Assembly: GCA_021234155.1 (NCBI GenBank)
Contig: JAJEKV010000010.1
Coordinates: 21,168,833-21,232,832, forward strand
From: Isoetes taiwanensis
Taxonomy: Eukaryota; Streptophyta; Lycopodiopsida; Isoetales; Isoetaceae
DNA length: 64,000 nucleotides
Direction: 5' to 3'
The notes beneath the pieces are model-generated. The model ran no database searches. It saw nothing but the letters and a program-made list of their open reading frames with translations, and had not been told where the DNA came from. The stretch's first letter is position 1. Every line of letters begins with the position of its first letter. Shown here piece by piece: positions 1-11,002 of the stretch. The position numbers and the translations under genes are program-made.

Positions 1-1
1 T

Positions 2-298
2 TTGCTACAGTGTCTTATCGAGGGACAAAAGCGGCTCTTTCAACAAGATCTCCCCGATGCATTGAGTAGGCCATCGGTTGTCATAGCTGCGTACACAGGC
101 AGGGCAGCAGATAATGTTGGGGGCATCACGCTGCATTCGGCATTCGGCATAAGACCAACAGCAGCGTTTGGAAATAAGATGACGATGCCCACATCTGCAA
201 CGCTGCAAACGGGAAGGAATGCCTATGAGGCGGTGAGACTGCTGGTCATAGACGAGATCTCAATGGTCGGGCTTCGAAGGTCATCCGCACTATAGCTT
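2..298 (+). pseudogene. PIF1-like helicase fragment
   Basis: The reading frame enters from the left edge and stops at 298. It carries the PIF1/RecD-type core: a motif around VIAAYTGRAADNVGG, the TLHSAFGI block, and the Walker B stretch LLVIDEISMVG. In intact proteins this ATPase unwinds DNA; in plants such sequences are either host PIF1 or the helicase part of Helitron transposons. The P-loop would lie left of the window and is not seen. The frame ends right after Walker B, whereas a full helicase continues for several hundred residues, so this is a truncated copy. Helitron origin is likely but not shown: no replication-initiator domain or Helitron end is visible here. Confidence 0.75.
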
Positions 299-434
299 TG
301 ATATGTTTGGCAATGGCAGTTACATCTTTCTTTCCTGAACCTTCCTTACGAGTATGCTCTGCAGACTATATAAAAACATTTGACCACAAAAATACTAAAT
401 AAGAAAAGGCCATGTCTTTTATCGCAAAGAAATC

Positions 435-488
435 AACATATGCACTAAGATGCACTTCTCCAACATATGCACTAAGATGCACTTCTCC
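435..488. repeat. 27-bp tandem duplication
   Basis: Two adjacent copies of a 27-bp unit beginning AACATATGCACTAAGATGC start at 435 and 462. No gene is associated with them. The rest of 299-550 shows nothing recognisable. Confidence 0.8.
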
Positions 489-550
489 TGGTTCATCCTA
501 GATATTGACAAATTGCTCCTTGAGGATCTGGCATAACATTTTGGTATCAT

Positions 551-719
551 TGAGTTTCGTTTTGAGTTTTGAGTTTTGAGTTTTGAGTTTGAGTTTGAGT
601 TTGATCTTTTCACTATCTAAATTAATACTAGGACCAAAAAACTTGAGTTTGAGTTTGAGTTTGAGTTTGAGTTTGAGTTTGAGTTTGAGTTTGAGTTTAA
701 GTTTGAGTTTGAGTTTGAG
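551..719. repeat. GAGTTT hexanucleotide microsatellite
   Basis: Two blocks of GAGTTT repeats (about 551-605 and 642-719) are separated by a short unique stretch. The left block starts with a heptamer variant (TTTTGAG), the right is nearly pure. Long open frames read through it (KLKLKL or SNSNSN) are artefacts of the hexamer period and are not genes. It resembles degenerate telomere-type sequence only loosely; the plant telomere unit is TTTAGGG. Confidence 0.95.
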
Positions 720-861
720 AATGGGAGGGCCAAGTGCAGGTTCGCAAATCCTGTAGAAGCAGTTTTGCCTCCCTGGAATGGACCACAAGAAAACATTATC
801 ATACATTGCTATGTAACAATATGAATATTGAGATATTGAAGCAAACATAACCTGTTTTGAG

Positions 862-1222
862 GATCTAAAATAAACATCCGTTTCACGTCTCTTGCCGCAA
901 CATCAAAATCTGCGTTTTCTATATAGGCTTGAGCCCTCCGATAAAGAGCCTTCATGTTACTTGGGTCTTCTTCTAATAGCATCAGTGCAAATCTCTTAGT
1001 TTCCATTCCCTCATAATACCAACTATACACCTTTCTTCCATGGCAAATATTCAAATGATGGAATGTTACATCAAGATTGCAAAGCCTTAACTTTAGCATC
1101 TCCAACAACCATGAGTAGAATGAGTGACATGGATGTGCTGGAAGCACTTCTTTCTTCTGAACTTCTTTCTGCACTTGCTTTGCTTGAATAGTGCTAGGCT
1201 TATCCACATCCTTTGGGTCCAC
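862..1222 (-). pseudogene. TPR exon, FKBP62/ROF1-like
   Basis: Translated on the minus strand, the block LEEDPSNMKALYRRAQAYI then FDVAARDVKRMFILDPQNR is a tetratricopeptide repeat. The KALYRRAQAY signature and the DPxNR ending are typical of the C-terminal TPR of plant FKBP62/65 co-chaperone isomerases, where the repeat binds the HSP90 tail. An upstream helix reading LRLCNLDV(T)FHHLN fits the preceding repeat. A splice-donor-like CAG/GTTATG follows the NR residues near 861. No isomerase domain is seen upstream; instead the Argonaute pseudogene lies there. This is best read as an isolated exon or fragment. Another TPR co-chaperone is possible. Confidence 0.5.
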
Positions 1223-1311
1223 AATGCTCTATTCTTTCACAAATTTTGGTTCCATATTGCTCTCTTCTTCCAAAAGTTTTTTATTCCATGTCACTCTGTT
1301 CTGCTTACGTG

Positions 1312-2914
1312 TAGCAGGGGTTGTTAGTTAGGAGTTGCAAACCATTAGCTGTAAATTTATTTTCATCCCAGAGGACATGGTAATGTGCAGGTCTGCTTGT
1401 TCCCTAAAAAGTAAAAATTTAATGAGCAATAGCCTATCTGTTACAACCATTCATGAACATATTTTCCAGTTACCTGGATACCAGCATGTCTAGACAAATA
1501 GAAATCAAATTCTGTGGGGTGACAAATTTTTTAGTCAACCACAGTACCTGCAATACAAATAATGGATTAGAATGAACATAAGCAAAGTGCATAACAGTTC
1601 TTCAAAGGAGAAATACCAGGTAATATATTTTCACTTTTATCCGTCATGCTTATATTTCCACTTTTATCCGGCATGCTCCGATCATTGTGATTGTTTGCAA
1701 ATGATCTAGTGTGGTGCCTCTTTTGTACCACAATGAATGTAACTGGCAGCTGATAGTTTGCCTCTAATGATGCACAAGCCTAGTTCAAAAAAGTAACAAT
1801 GCAATATTTTTAACAGCAAAGAGCACCATTTTATTAGCACCTCAAATAACATCTATTGCATACCTTTCTTATCGAGTCTAATTCATGTAGTAACACCTGA
1901 TAAAATTGCCCCTCACTCACACCATCCCTGCATATCATAGTAAAAAGAGAGTGCCAGTGCCTATTAGAAGTATTGAAGAGTTGTTCTTCCAGTTTCAACT
2001 TCAAGTTCGAAATAGCACACCTGTAGAAATCATCCTTAGAGGTTTACGACCTGTGGATCTGTGAAAAGCTAGCAACAGCTCCCTGAAAGCATATCCACTC
2101 ATTATTTGTAAATCATCATACAGGCTTGCTCATGCAAAAGTAAACCTACCTTATCATGCCACCGTCTACAATAGTTGCGCTCTGGGGATCTGTCCAGCTT
2201 TTATATAAGTCTTCAATAAGTTCTTGCCAATGCGCCTATGCATATACCAGGCCCGCATATTTTGTTATCTCATGCCAATCCTGAGATGCAACCACCTGAC
2301 ACAGACTTGCAAAATATTTGAACGTACAATTATGGGTATCTCAAAGAATTTCTAAATTTCAAACTTACTGCAGCAATAGATGGACTGAAATCTTCTCCAA
2401 GATGTGGATGAGTGACGTGTGCACCAAAATTATCGTTGGTATATTCGTGACCAATGATATTCTTTTTGAAAGCGCATCAATCAGAACAGTATTTCCGCCA
2501 CCAACCTCCCATAACCCAAGAAGCAACAAAATATCAATATGAGAAGAACAAAAGGGAATCAACCAGGCACATAAAAACTTACTTTCACATTAATCTCCAG
2601 AGCAACATTGCGAAGGTATTGCTTGCTCATTCTAAAAACATGCTTAGTCAGACAGCATCGTGACACAAGGCCCAAGTCAGTCTCGCATATTCTTTTGAGG
2701 TCACCTGTAGTAAGCATCTAAATCATGAATAAGAAGGCTTCTCCTGAACTAATCTTAGAACAAGAAAGAACTGCGCACCATATAGGGCACCATTGTTGTT
2801 AGGAAGGGTGACAATCAGAAGCTCCAGCTCCTTCCTATAAACTGTTTTGAATGCACGTTCTACCTGATTAGGATGCGCGTCTTGGATAGGAACTACCGGC
2901 CTTGGATTAAACTC
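1312..2914 (-). pseudogene. Argonaute (AGO1/AGO10-like) MID-PIWI pseudogene
   Basis: Nine intron-separated blocks on the minus strand match the MID and PIWI domains of plant AGO1-clade proteins in correct order. They are: 2914-2779 ([11 protein letters not shown]...PNNNGALYG), 2704-2583 ([18 protein letters not shown]), 2509-2369 (VGGGNTVLIDALSKRI... HLGEDFSPSIAA), 2305-2153 (VVASQDWHEITKYAGLVYA), 2092-2026 ([19 protein letters not shown]), 1931-1863 ([19 protein letters not shown]), 1782-1617 ([20 protein letters not shown]...), 1549-1476 (ICHPTEFDFYLSRHAGIQ) and 1405-1312 ([17 protein letters not shown]). Several donors are consensus GTAAGT. It is broken. The first catalytic Asp of the slicer triad is His (GAHVTHP), one base is missing just before it, and a TAA follows TVVD. 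A short in-place duplication of the DKSGNI region is also present. The second Asp and the His are kept. The N-terminal and PAZ regions are absent; the dispersed repeat at 2965 lies where upstream exons should be. Introns are retained, so it arose by DNA duplication, not by reverse transcription. Confidence 0.9.
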
Positions 2915-2964
2915 CTATAGAATACAAAGCCAGTTACCCGGTTCCCTTCAAGAAATCAGACGTC

Positions 2965-3112
2965 GAAGCTGACCGCCAGTTTACAGGAAAGAGGAGGTTT
3001 TTAGCAGTCACCAGCATATCCTAGGGATATTCAAGAATATGCCTAGGATATGCCAAAAGCCCACATAAACAAGGGTTTGCCCCCCTAGGGGCAACCCAAA
3101 AAGAGGGCTTTT
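2965..3112 (-). repeat. Dispersed repeat family, copy 1
   Basis: About 145 bp starting GACCGCCAGTTTAC and ending near GGCAACCCAAAAA reappears in opposite orientation at about 50378-50505, at roughly 85% identity by eye. Shared blocks include AGCAGTCACCA, CATATCCTAG, CCTAGGATATGCCAAAAGCC and GGTTTGCCCCCCTAG. It cuts off the Argonaute pseudogene on its 5' side. No coding capacity is seen. It is probably one end of a transposon family whose full copy is elsewhere. Confidence 0.75.
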
Positions 3113-3780
3113 GTTGTGAGCCTTTGGATGTTGGACCATTGAAAAAAAAAGTAAATCAACGACTAAGAAATGGTGCACTCTAGATGTACGCATTAGTACA
3201 TCCATTCGAATACGCCATGAAATCTTAGGAAAACCTTTGTGAAAAGCGTACAAAAACACAAAGAAAACCCCCTGTTATTATGCTACATATTAGTTTATGT
3301 GACAATGAAGTTGGCAAAAACAGTTATTCGCTATCTCTCTTATATATGTAGTAATTCCTGTGCATTGAGGCCTCGTACTACTATAGTACTTGGACACGAA
3401 TTGAACTATAGAGAGGAGGTAAGTTGAGGAAGGGTACCTTGTAATTGTGGGACGTAAGACATTCAAAAGGTTGGCTAAAGGATGAGAATGTATGGAGAAA
3501 GAGAGAATATTTGGTGACAACGTCAAAAATTAAAGCCCTATAGATAATATTGTATAAAATAGCAATGCATGAGAATGTCTTGTGAAATAACAAGGAATGA
3601 AGAAGGTACTAGTATGTATGAGATGAGCATGATGTGTAAACACTCTATGATTGTCAAAAAGTTGCATTGTTTGACTTTAATACGTGGTAATTCTTTAGAT
3701 AATTTAGACTGGACTCATTCAAACATTTGAATTCGAATTTGAATGCCAAAACGTCAACCGCCAACGCGTTGCCCAACAAA
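3113..3780. other. No recognisable gene
   Basis: AT-rich sequence with short frames on both strands that show no conserved motif. Nothing is annotated here. Confidence 0.5.
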
Positions 3781-3786
3781 AATGCT

Positions 3787-3795
3787 TATATTTAA
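3787..3795 (+). promoter_or_regulatory. Possible TATA box for the 3936 ORF
   Basis: TATATTTAA lies 149 bp upstream of the ATG at 3936 in a region otherwise free of genes. A TATA box at this distance would give a 5' leader of about 115 bases. It is suggestive only. Confidence 0.3.
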
Positions 3796-3935
3796 CCAAA
3801 TGCTTCTACGCTTTGCACTGTAAACTCTTGTCTGAAGCTTGCTCAATTTCGATACGAACGCCTTGCCGCCTCAATTATCATTTTGAAGGGAAGGATCGAA
3901 GCCTGTTTGAATAGAACTTCAAAACAATCGAAAAC

Positions 3936-4136
3936 TTGAAAATGGGCTTGAAATGGTGGATTCTCATATATCTACTCTTCTCAGCATCGCAGCTCGTAAT
4001 TTGCAGCAGACCCCAATTCCAGCAGCCCATTATACAAGGATTACGAAACGCAGTGCCTCCGCCCGGATCCTCCAAATGCATCAATTTTGATGGCAAATTC
4101 TTAGGCTATAGTTTTCGGCTTGTAAAATGCCCTTGA
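3936..4136 (+). CDS. Candidate small secreted peptide
   Basis: A 66-codon frame starting MKMGLKWW has a basic N-terminus, a hydrophobic core (WWILIYLLFSASQLVICS) and a likely signal-peptidase site after CS. About 43 residues follow: PQFQQPIIQG, then PPPGSSKC, with two Cys in the mature part. A second Met at residue 3 is an equally good start. The size and layout suit a secreted plant peptide or the first exon of a secreted protein; a GTAAAA donor-like site overlaps the last codons. No family was recognised. A TATA-like box sits at 3787. It may also be a chance frame. Confidence 0.35.
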   Translation: MKMGLKWWILIYLLFSASQLVICSRPQFQQPIIQGLRNAVPPPGSSKCINFDGKFLGYSFRLVKCP

Positions 4137-5977
4137 TTCATTGGATCGGCCCCGTCTTTGTAAAAACATCATAGGTTATCATTCTTTTGCTCTTAGAGCT
4201 CAACATTATTAGATTTTACAAAAGTCGCACCTCAAACTCGAACAGGCTTATTTAATCCCATCCTTTGACTTAAATTCGACTTGTTATTCCCACTCAATAG
4301 TGGAAAATGAATTGCTTGACAAGTTGCTTTGTAGTCCTAATTTTTCATGAATTCAGCCCCTTCTACGCAACCCAAGGAAGGAGGTTATTCACGTAAAAAA
4401 TACTTAGAGACATTCTGTTGCGTCCGCCAGTAGCGCCGTGCCACGTGGCACTGTTTCAAACAAAGAAATGTTAGTAAAAAAATTTCGATCACGGACCAGA
4501 GCTTCTCCGGCGGCTGCTCTGCTTCTACTGCTCGTTTACCTTCATTCCGGAGAGTTTACCATGCATTCCGAAGTATTTACCTGCATTCCGGCATTCTTAA
4601 GCTTTTTACCTTCATCAGAATGTCTCCTAAGTCTTTTCCACGTTGCAAGAATGTCCGTTTAGGGGACATTACGTAAATGGGTCAGAAGAACCCCCTTCCC
4701 ATGCATGCAAATAGGTTATACGTAAAAAATGGTGAACTTCCCTAGAATGATGGACCTTCCTAAATTAGATGTTTGAAGAATTGCACTATAGGATATTATC
4801 CTTTTCCTTATCACCTTGCCAAATGGAGGTGAGCATCTTGAGATACTCCATGAAAATCGATAAGCATATTTCATAGTAATGGATATAACTCGTTATTTAT
4901 ACGGAACAAATATGTTAAACTAAGCAAGGAAAGCATTGAACCTATCAGTTGAATCCGAAGCAAAGTATCACAAGCAATAGCTTTAACTCGAGATATATTT
5001 GTTCTAAGACTAATGTGTTACCACTAAACCAAATGCTCGGATGGCTAGACCGCAAAAAGTACTTTCTTTTTGCGATTTCATATGCACCCAACAAAGCATG
5101 CAACATGGATAGAGTATATAGTTTTGAAAACAATTGTTCTATTCTATTCTATTCTTTATCATGCTTGCTCAGAATTATTGCCACGAATATTATAGTATCT
5201 TAAGTGTGTGAGTAAATCATTGACGAGATTTTACATTGTACGAATTTTCCCATGCTATAGCTCATAATAATATTAAATATATATGGCAATACTACATGAA
5301 AGATTAAACCAAGACTGTTCCTTTTAAGATATTAGACATATGCCTATGTCTTACAGTTTAATGCATTAAATAGGTAGTTTGCATCTTAGTTCAGGAAAGT
5401 TTTAAAGCATAGTGGCAGATTACTTGCTGGATCTAGCCTAGCCTACCACCTCCATGCTCACACTCAATATGTTGAAAGTAACCAGAGAAATCGCTATTTT
5501 TAACAGGAAATTTTCCTGCTATCTTAAAACTAGTGTGAATTTTCAGATTCATATGGTAGGTTACACGGGTTCTGGGGAATTTCCCGAATCAAGGTGTGCA
5601 TTATTTCTTTGTTTGAATCCCATAAGACTTTTGGTCTCCGTGGACGGCAAAATTCATTTCAATCGAAGAAAATAAGATTTTCGTTCTCTTTTTTTTGTGT
5701 GATGGATAAGCTAATGCTCATTTAAATGTTGAAGTTAATCCAAGGATCTGAGGCTCTATGGAGAAAAGACATTGTAAAAAAATAAGGAAACCATTGTAAG
5801 CGCTTGAAAGTTGCTACTTGTGGGTGTTTTTTGGCATTTAGAACTATGTGTATTGTGCTACTAGAATTAGATTTTTACTCTACGGTTGGTATTCCAGAAT
5901 GGTAAGGCAGTTGTTTTTCTGGGCAACAGAGGCATGGTTCGAAAGGGGCGTGGTAAGCGCGCTGGATCTGTGGAATT
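4137..5977. other. Non-coding stretch
   Basis: Only short frames without motifs are seen. A cluster of ATTCCG-containing repeats occurs at about 4540-4600 (for example TTTACC..CATTCCG spaced about 25 bp apart), and a TATTC run at 5137-5157. Nothing else is recognised. Confidence 0.5.
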
Positions 5978-6162
5978 GCTAAATCAGTTCTTCTTATCCT
6001 TGAAGTGCTATAATCTCATCTTTATTTTCTGGTGATTGCGAACAGGTGGAGAGCACTGGCCATGGCTTGTTTTATGTAGAAGAATTTAAGATCCACCATG
6101 GTCAGCTCTGGCGGATCTTCCCTCATTTATTTTTATTTCTGCAAGTTGTTGTTTCTTTAGAT
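5978..6162 (+). repeat. 185-bp direct repeat, left copy
   Basis: The segment beginning GCTAAATCAGTTCTTCTTATC recurs at 7266-7449, an offset of 1288 bp, with about 80% identity by eye. Shared landmarks are TATAATCTCAT, GGCCATGGCTT, AAGATCCACCATGG and GCGGATCTTCCCTCATT. Neither copy keeps a convincing frame. It is either a local segmental duplication or two members of a short dispersed family. Confidence 0.75.
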
Positions 6163-6937
6163 TGCTAGGAATTCATTTCAGATAGAAATTTTGGTTTCAG
6201 ATTTTTACATGTTAAGATTTTTTGTTTGTGAGATCTAGTAGCTGAAGGATCTTCGTCAGGGTCGAGCAGAAGAAGCACTAAATTTTTGCAAGCCTTTGTC
6301 CATTGTTTGAAAGAAAAATTGAGTACAACTTTGTGCATCTTTATGTATATTTATGCAGCTTATCCAAAGAAGCCCCAGGCATGTATTCCTTGTTTGTTAG
6401 AGAACAATCTTATTGAATAAACATGCACTTAGTTTTCTTCTTGAATCCTTTGTTTGAGCGTTCAATGGCATTACTCAGGTTTGATTCCTAAGGAGTAGCT
6501 GTTTTTACTAGTTTAGTGTTCTTTTAAAGATTTGGCATATTCTGTACACCTTGTTTTCAATGAATGACCTTAATAAACAAGGAATGGGTTTCCTTTTTGG
6601 ACGTTTCCATTATATCAGCTAGGATTTAGCTTCAGATGGAATATTGCATGTTGGTCCTGGCCCAAATGGCCAAGATTTAGCCACAATGCGGGATTTAGCC
6701 ATAATGCAGGAGAGCCATAGATAGCGCACATAGCCTGAAAATTCCCTTTTTGAATTCCACAATTAGTGGGAGATCATAAATGATATGATGAAGCAATAAA
6801 GTCTTAACATTGTGATAACTGAAAGGAAGCAATGGAAAAAGAGGTGCAGGCTTCCATTCGCATCTAATCAATGTTCGCATTTTAGAAAAGAAATTAGGCC
6901 ATACTAAAAGCTCTCTTTTCTTCAGGTGGCAGATGAC

Positions 6938-6985
6938 ATGTATGGGCCAGATCGTCAGAGGATGTATGGGCCAGATCGTCAGAGG
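6938..6985. repeat. 24-bp tandem duplication
   Basis: ATGTATGGGCCAGATCGTCA followed by GAGG occurs twice in a row at 6938 and 6962. It lies between the two 185-bp repeats; the rest of 6163-7265 shows no gene. Confidence 0.85.
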
Positions 6986-7265
6986 AGCTAGTACCAGACT
7001 TTTACGCACTTTAAAATCTTCTAATATTTCCTAAATAGTGGGACTTTTCAACTTTTTACCCAGAAGTTTATATATCCTTGCCGAAAACTATATAAGCATC
7101 TATGAGAAATTTTCCCTTCTTGATTGAGTCCAGCCACAAACCATACACTAAAACAAAGGTAGATAAAAGTGAAGGTGGTCAAGTTGGCAAGGTATTGCCA
7201 TTTTGAAAGTCCAAGTATAACAACAAACTGAAGTAAAAATGATAATGATACAAGATGTTAGCACA

Positions 7266-7449
7266 GCTAAATCGGTTCTTCTTATCCCTAAAGCGGCATA
7301 ATCTCATTTTCATTTTCTAGCAATGGCGGATAGGTGGAGCGCATTGGCCATGGCTTATTTTGTGCAAATGATTTTAAGATCCACCATGGCCAATTCCGGC
7401 GGATCTTCCCTCATTGTTTTCAATTTCTATTGGTTGTTTCTACTAGAGT
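7266..7449 (+). repeat. 185-bp direct repeat, right copy
   Basis: Second copy of the 5978-6162 segment. Here an ATG at 7323 opens 81 codons, but the frame is not conserved in the left copy, so it is not called as a gene. The following 7450-8815 region is AT-rich without recognised genes. Confidence 0.75.
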
Positions 7450-8815
7450 GGTTCAATATATTCTGGAGATATTCTAGCTTCCTCACAACCATTCCCAGGA
7501 TACGCCCTTTGGGCAACCCAAAAAGGATAAAGATACAAGATGTTAGTGCAGCGATGAGTTGCCCTTAGATTATCCCTAATTATTTTTAAACCCACAAATG
7601 TGAAGGCATCTAGGAGTTTTTGTTGGACAGCCGCCTGCGGAGGATGCCCAGATCAGTTGTGTGGCTTGCTGACCCGGGTAGACTATTGCAGGGGGTGACG
7701 TAATTCCTGGACTTATGGGTTTGCTTGATCCTAATAAGTTTGAGATTCCGTGTGCTTGAGCTTGTGCTTATGCTTGATTCTAGCACATAAAGTTTGATGG
7801 CTCACTGACGGATTGTGTTGAGTTGGCCATAAATTGATTTTATCCGGTTTTCCAGGTGTATGCATTGCAAAATTTAGAGTCGCTTTTTGGATTCATGCGT
7901 AGTTTATTTTTTGGGCCTCTTTTCATTTCTTTCTTTCGGAGATGATGTTATGGCGGCCATTTTTTATTGACCGCGTTTTGGATCGAAGAAAAAATGAAAA
8001 TTTTGTGTTCCGGTGTGTTATGGAAGATGATGCTTTTTTTTTTCTTTGAAAAAACAAAGTCTCAAAAAACATTAGCAAGTGAAAAACTCTTGATATGAGG
8101 TAATGCATATACTTTTTTTTAAATAATTGGGTACATACAGTCCATGGATCTCCACATGAAATGGATCTATCTATAAATAGCATGAATCATTTAAATACCC
8201 TATTGTAGATCAAAATTACATGCTCAGGATTGAATCCACTTACTTGACCCACTTTATTCAATGGTTGAGAGTGAAACAAAAATTTTATGTTTTACCATTG
8301 TCCATTATTGTACATGGTCCATTTTTGGCGATCCTCCCCTATACTATTCCTTTCTTGGTCTTTCTCCTCCTTTTCATTTGAGGATATCTTTTGAAAATTG
8401 TCTTTGCAGAGCATTTTAGAAGTTGCTGATAGATTTTAGTTTAGGTTCTGCTTTCAAAGAATATTGGCATGATTGTGGTTATTAAAATATTACTTTTTCA
8501 GCTAGAATTTAAATATGCAAGTAAGACATGGCTCTAGATTATGCATCAGAATGGCTCTAAAACAAAGAAGCAGAAGTGTAATCTCTCGTTTTAGCAGCAA
8601 ACTAGAAAGAGTAAGCAATAGACCAATTTCTTATGACCTTGTTTTTCGTTTGACTTGCCTTAACCTTACTCGTGATTCAGACATACTACATTGTACTTCC
8701 TATTCTATTCAATTCAATTCAATTTAAATTAATTCAATTCATTTCTAAACCTACAGCTTAGAATATTGGTAATGCAGTTGACTTTGAAGACACGTATGAA
8801 ACTTCAACATACATC

Positions 8816-8970
8816 TATGGCTTGCGTTTTGATGGATTATGGCTATAAGTCATACTTAAGAGTTCCTTAAGATTCCTCTACTACTGAAGATTTCCTTAAG
8901 ATTCCTCTACATGCCTAAGATTCCGATGTATGGCTTGCGTTTTGATGGATTATGGCTATAAGTCATACTG
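8816..8970. repeat. 113-bp tandem duplication
   Basis: A 41-bp block beginning TATGGCTTGCGTTTTGATGG occurs at 8816 and again at 8929. Between and after the copies, AAGATTCCTCTAC and CCTAAGATTCC motifs repeat, so the unit is about 113 bp. Confidence 0.85.
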
Positions 8971-9029
8971 AAGATTTCCTTAAGATTCCTCTACATGCCT
9001 AAGATTCCTTCAACATTTTTTTGAACGTG

Positions 9030-9600
9030 CCCTCGAGATCCTTGTTGATTTCCTAAGATTCCATTAGAATTCTCCAAATTCTCTTAAGTTCTCTTAAGAT
9101 TCTTGACGTCATCTCACATTCTCTAAGATCTCATTCGATTTCATCAATATTCTCTTAGATTCTCTAAAATTCCTTCAATATCCTCAATATTCTTTTACTT
9201 CCTTGTGCATGATACTATTTTTTTGAAAGCTCTCCACGACCGAAATTGGAAACTCTTCACAAAACAGGTGACTGCCCACACTCATATGTTTGGCATATCT
9301 GGCGGATATTATCTAACGAAAAATCATCAAATTTTGCAACAGGTTTTGCGTCCCAATATTTTATTAAAAAGCATCAGATTTCTCATCAAACTTTCCATCA
9401 ATTTTTTCTCACAATATTCATCAATATTTTCATCAAAATATTCATCGTATTATACATCAGAATTACGCATAATTATTCGTCAAATATTTTATCACAATTT
9501 TCATCAAATTAAACGTCACAATATGCATCAGAATGTTCAATATTATTTGCGTCACCATATTCTTCATCAAGTTTTTGGTCAATATGTTCGACATTTTTCT
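9030..9600. repeat. Degenerate 12-bp-period AT-rich repeat
   Basis: From about 9030 to 9600 the sequence keeps a 12-bp rhythm. In the left part the unit is TTCTCTAAGATT-like; from 9370 on it is CATCAnAATATT-like, with CATCA or CGTCA recurring every 12 or 24 bases (about 14 times). Because 12 is a multiple of three, a 146-codon frame (9205-9645) stays open with a four-residue period. That frame is an effect of the repeat and is not called as a gene. Confidence 0.8.
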
Positions 9601-9872
9601 CATAACTCCACTATTAGGGTTTATAATGCAAGTAAAGTTTTTTAAAGGGGTTATTTGCTGCAAGTTCAGTTAACATTGAATCCTTGATAGAAGAACCTTG
9701 TATCTCACCCACCTTCAGATGTCGAGTTGAGTCAAACTATTTGCACCAAGCTCAGTACACAAGGTAGGAAATGACCAATGGTTGGCTTAGGCTCCATATT
9801 ATCTAGGATTGGCTTAGGCTCCAATGCTCTCATATGACTGTTATCATCTACATAGCATGAAGTATTGTGTCA

Positions 9873-10110
9873 ACACTTCAAACCAAAATCAGTCGATGGA
9901 GAAAACAATGTGTTTGAATCTTTCTAGGTCGTGCATCTTCCCGTATAACATATGTATGCATTAAAGTAAAGATTTGAGAAATAACAACTGTAGGTTAGAA
10001 ATGACATTCAAGAAAGGGAGTCCTCCCATTAGGTTCAACATTTAAAATCCCTGTGTAGCTGCTCCAAACTTTGCAGATAAAGACGCATTCAAAGTCAAAA
10101 ATTCCGGCCT
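9873..10110 (+). repeat. 235-bp direct repeat, left copy
   Basis: A segment running from CACTTCA..AAAATCAGTCGAT to CAAAGTCAAAAATTCC is repeated at 11003-11238, 1130 bp further on, with roughly 80% identity. Shared blocks are GGTCATGCATCTTCCCGT-like, GTGTAGGTTAGAAATG and CTCCAAACTTTGCA. The copies do not start TG or end CA and no primer-binding site follows, so LTRs are unlikely. Confidence 0.75.
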
Positions 10111-11002
10111 GTTTATGGTGAAAACCGAACTATTGCACATGCGTTCGAACTCCTCATATTACCAAGGTCATAACTACAAGGTGGCATTAACCTAATGCCA
10201 TATTGTGCATATTTTCGGAAAATAGAGAAATGTGCATGGTGTGTACCAAATAAGTTAGCTTTCATTAGATCATTCAAATTATGGTCACTAAATCTGCGTG
10301 GTATTTCACTCCACGTGTTTGTCCAGAAGCTAAAACTTGGTAATTAGCAGCCAATTTAGATCCTAAATCATGGCTCTTGATATGATAATGAATAAGTTTC
10401 CCTTCTAAAAGTGCCCTTGTTTTACTGCAGACCCATAAAAGATGTAAGTATTTACATCCTGTTTACGATTGCCTTTAGAGCTGATCAATTGCTTCTGTCA
10501 ATTGTTGCTTACATAGCCCTGTGAGATGAAATGAGAACTCTAAATCTGATGCAAACATATGCTCTGCATTACCCCTCTCGAAAGCCTTAATACATCCAAT
10601 AGCATGCATCTTGAAGAGTGTAGATGCTACTCCCTATCATCTCATCAGATGCAGCACCGAAATCTGTCTCATTGGAAGGCAACCATATCTCTATAATTCA
10701 TGGAATCTGCTACCAGCAGGGATAGTCCATTTGCAATAGTCCATTGGCCTAAACCATTTCCAATCCTCCATTGCCCTAAACCAGATTTTATAAACAGGGC
10801 ATATTGAAGAGGGCATAGCTGCATAGCTTCCGCTTCAAATGGCAGCATGTACACTCCTTGGCATCTTCTTGGTTCTGTGCCTTTTAACAGGGACACGATT
10901 TGGGAGGTTCAATTCTGCATCCTTAACATTGGGTGCATTAGTTGAGATGATCTTTTTATGCAAATAAAAATTCATTTTTTGCATTTAGATGATCAATGTT
11001 TG

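Noticed and set aside
498-848. 116-codon frame with a KLKLKL run
   Set aside because: It is produced by the GAGTTT microsatellite; the alternate frame gives SNSNSN. No conserved domain.
9205-9645. 146-codon frame
   Set aside because: Kept open by the 12-bp AT-rich repeat; no start context, domain or composition typical of genes.
10669-10896. 75-codon minus-strand frame with GLGQWRIGNGLGQWTI
   Set aside because: Caused by a short internal duplication; no family and no support from flanking sequence.
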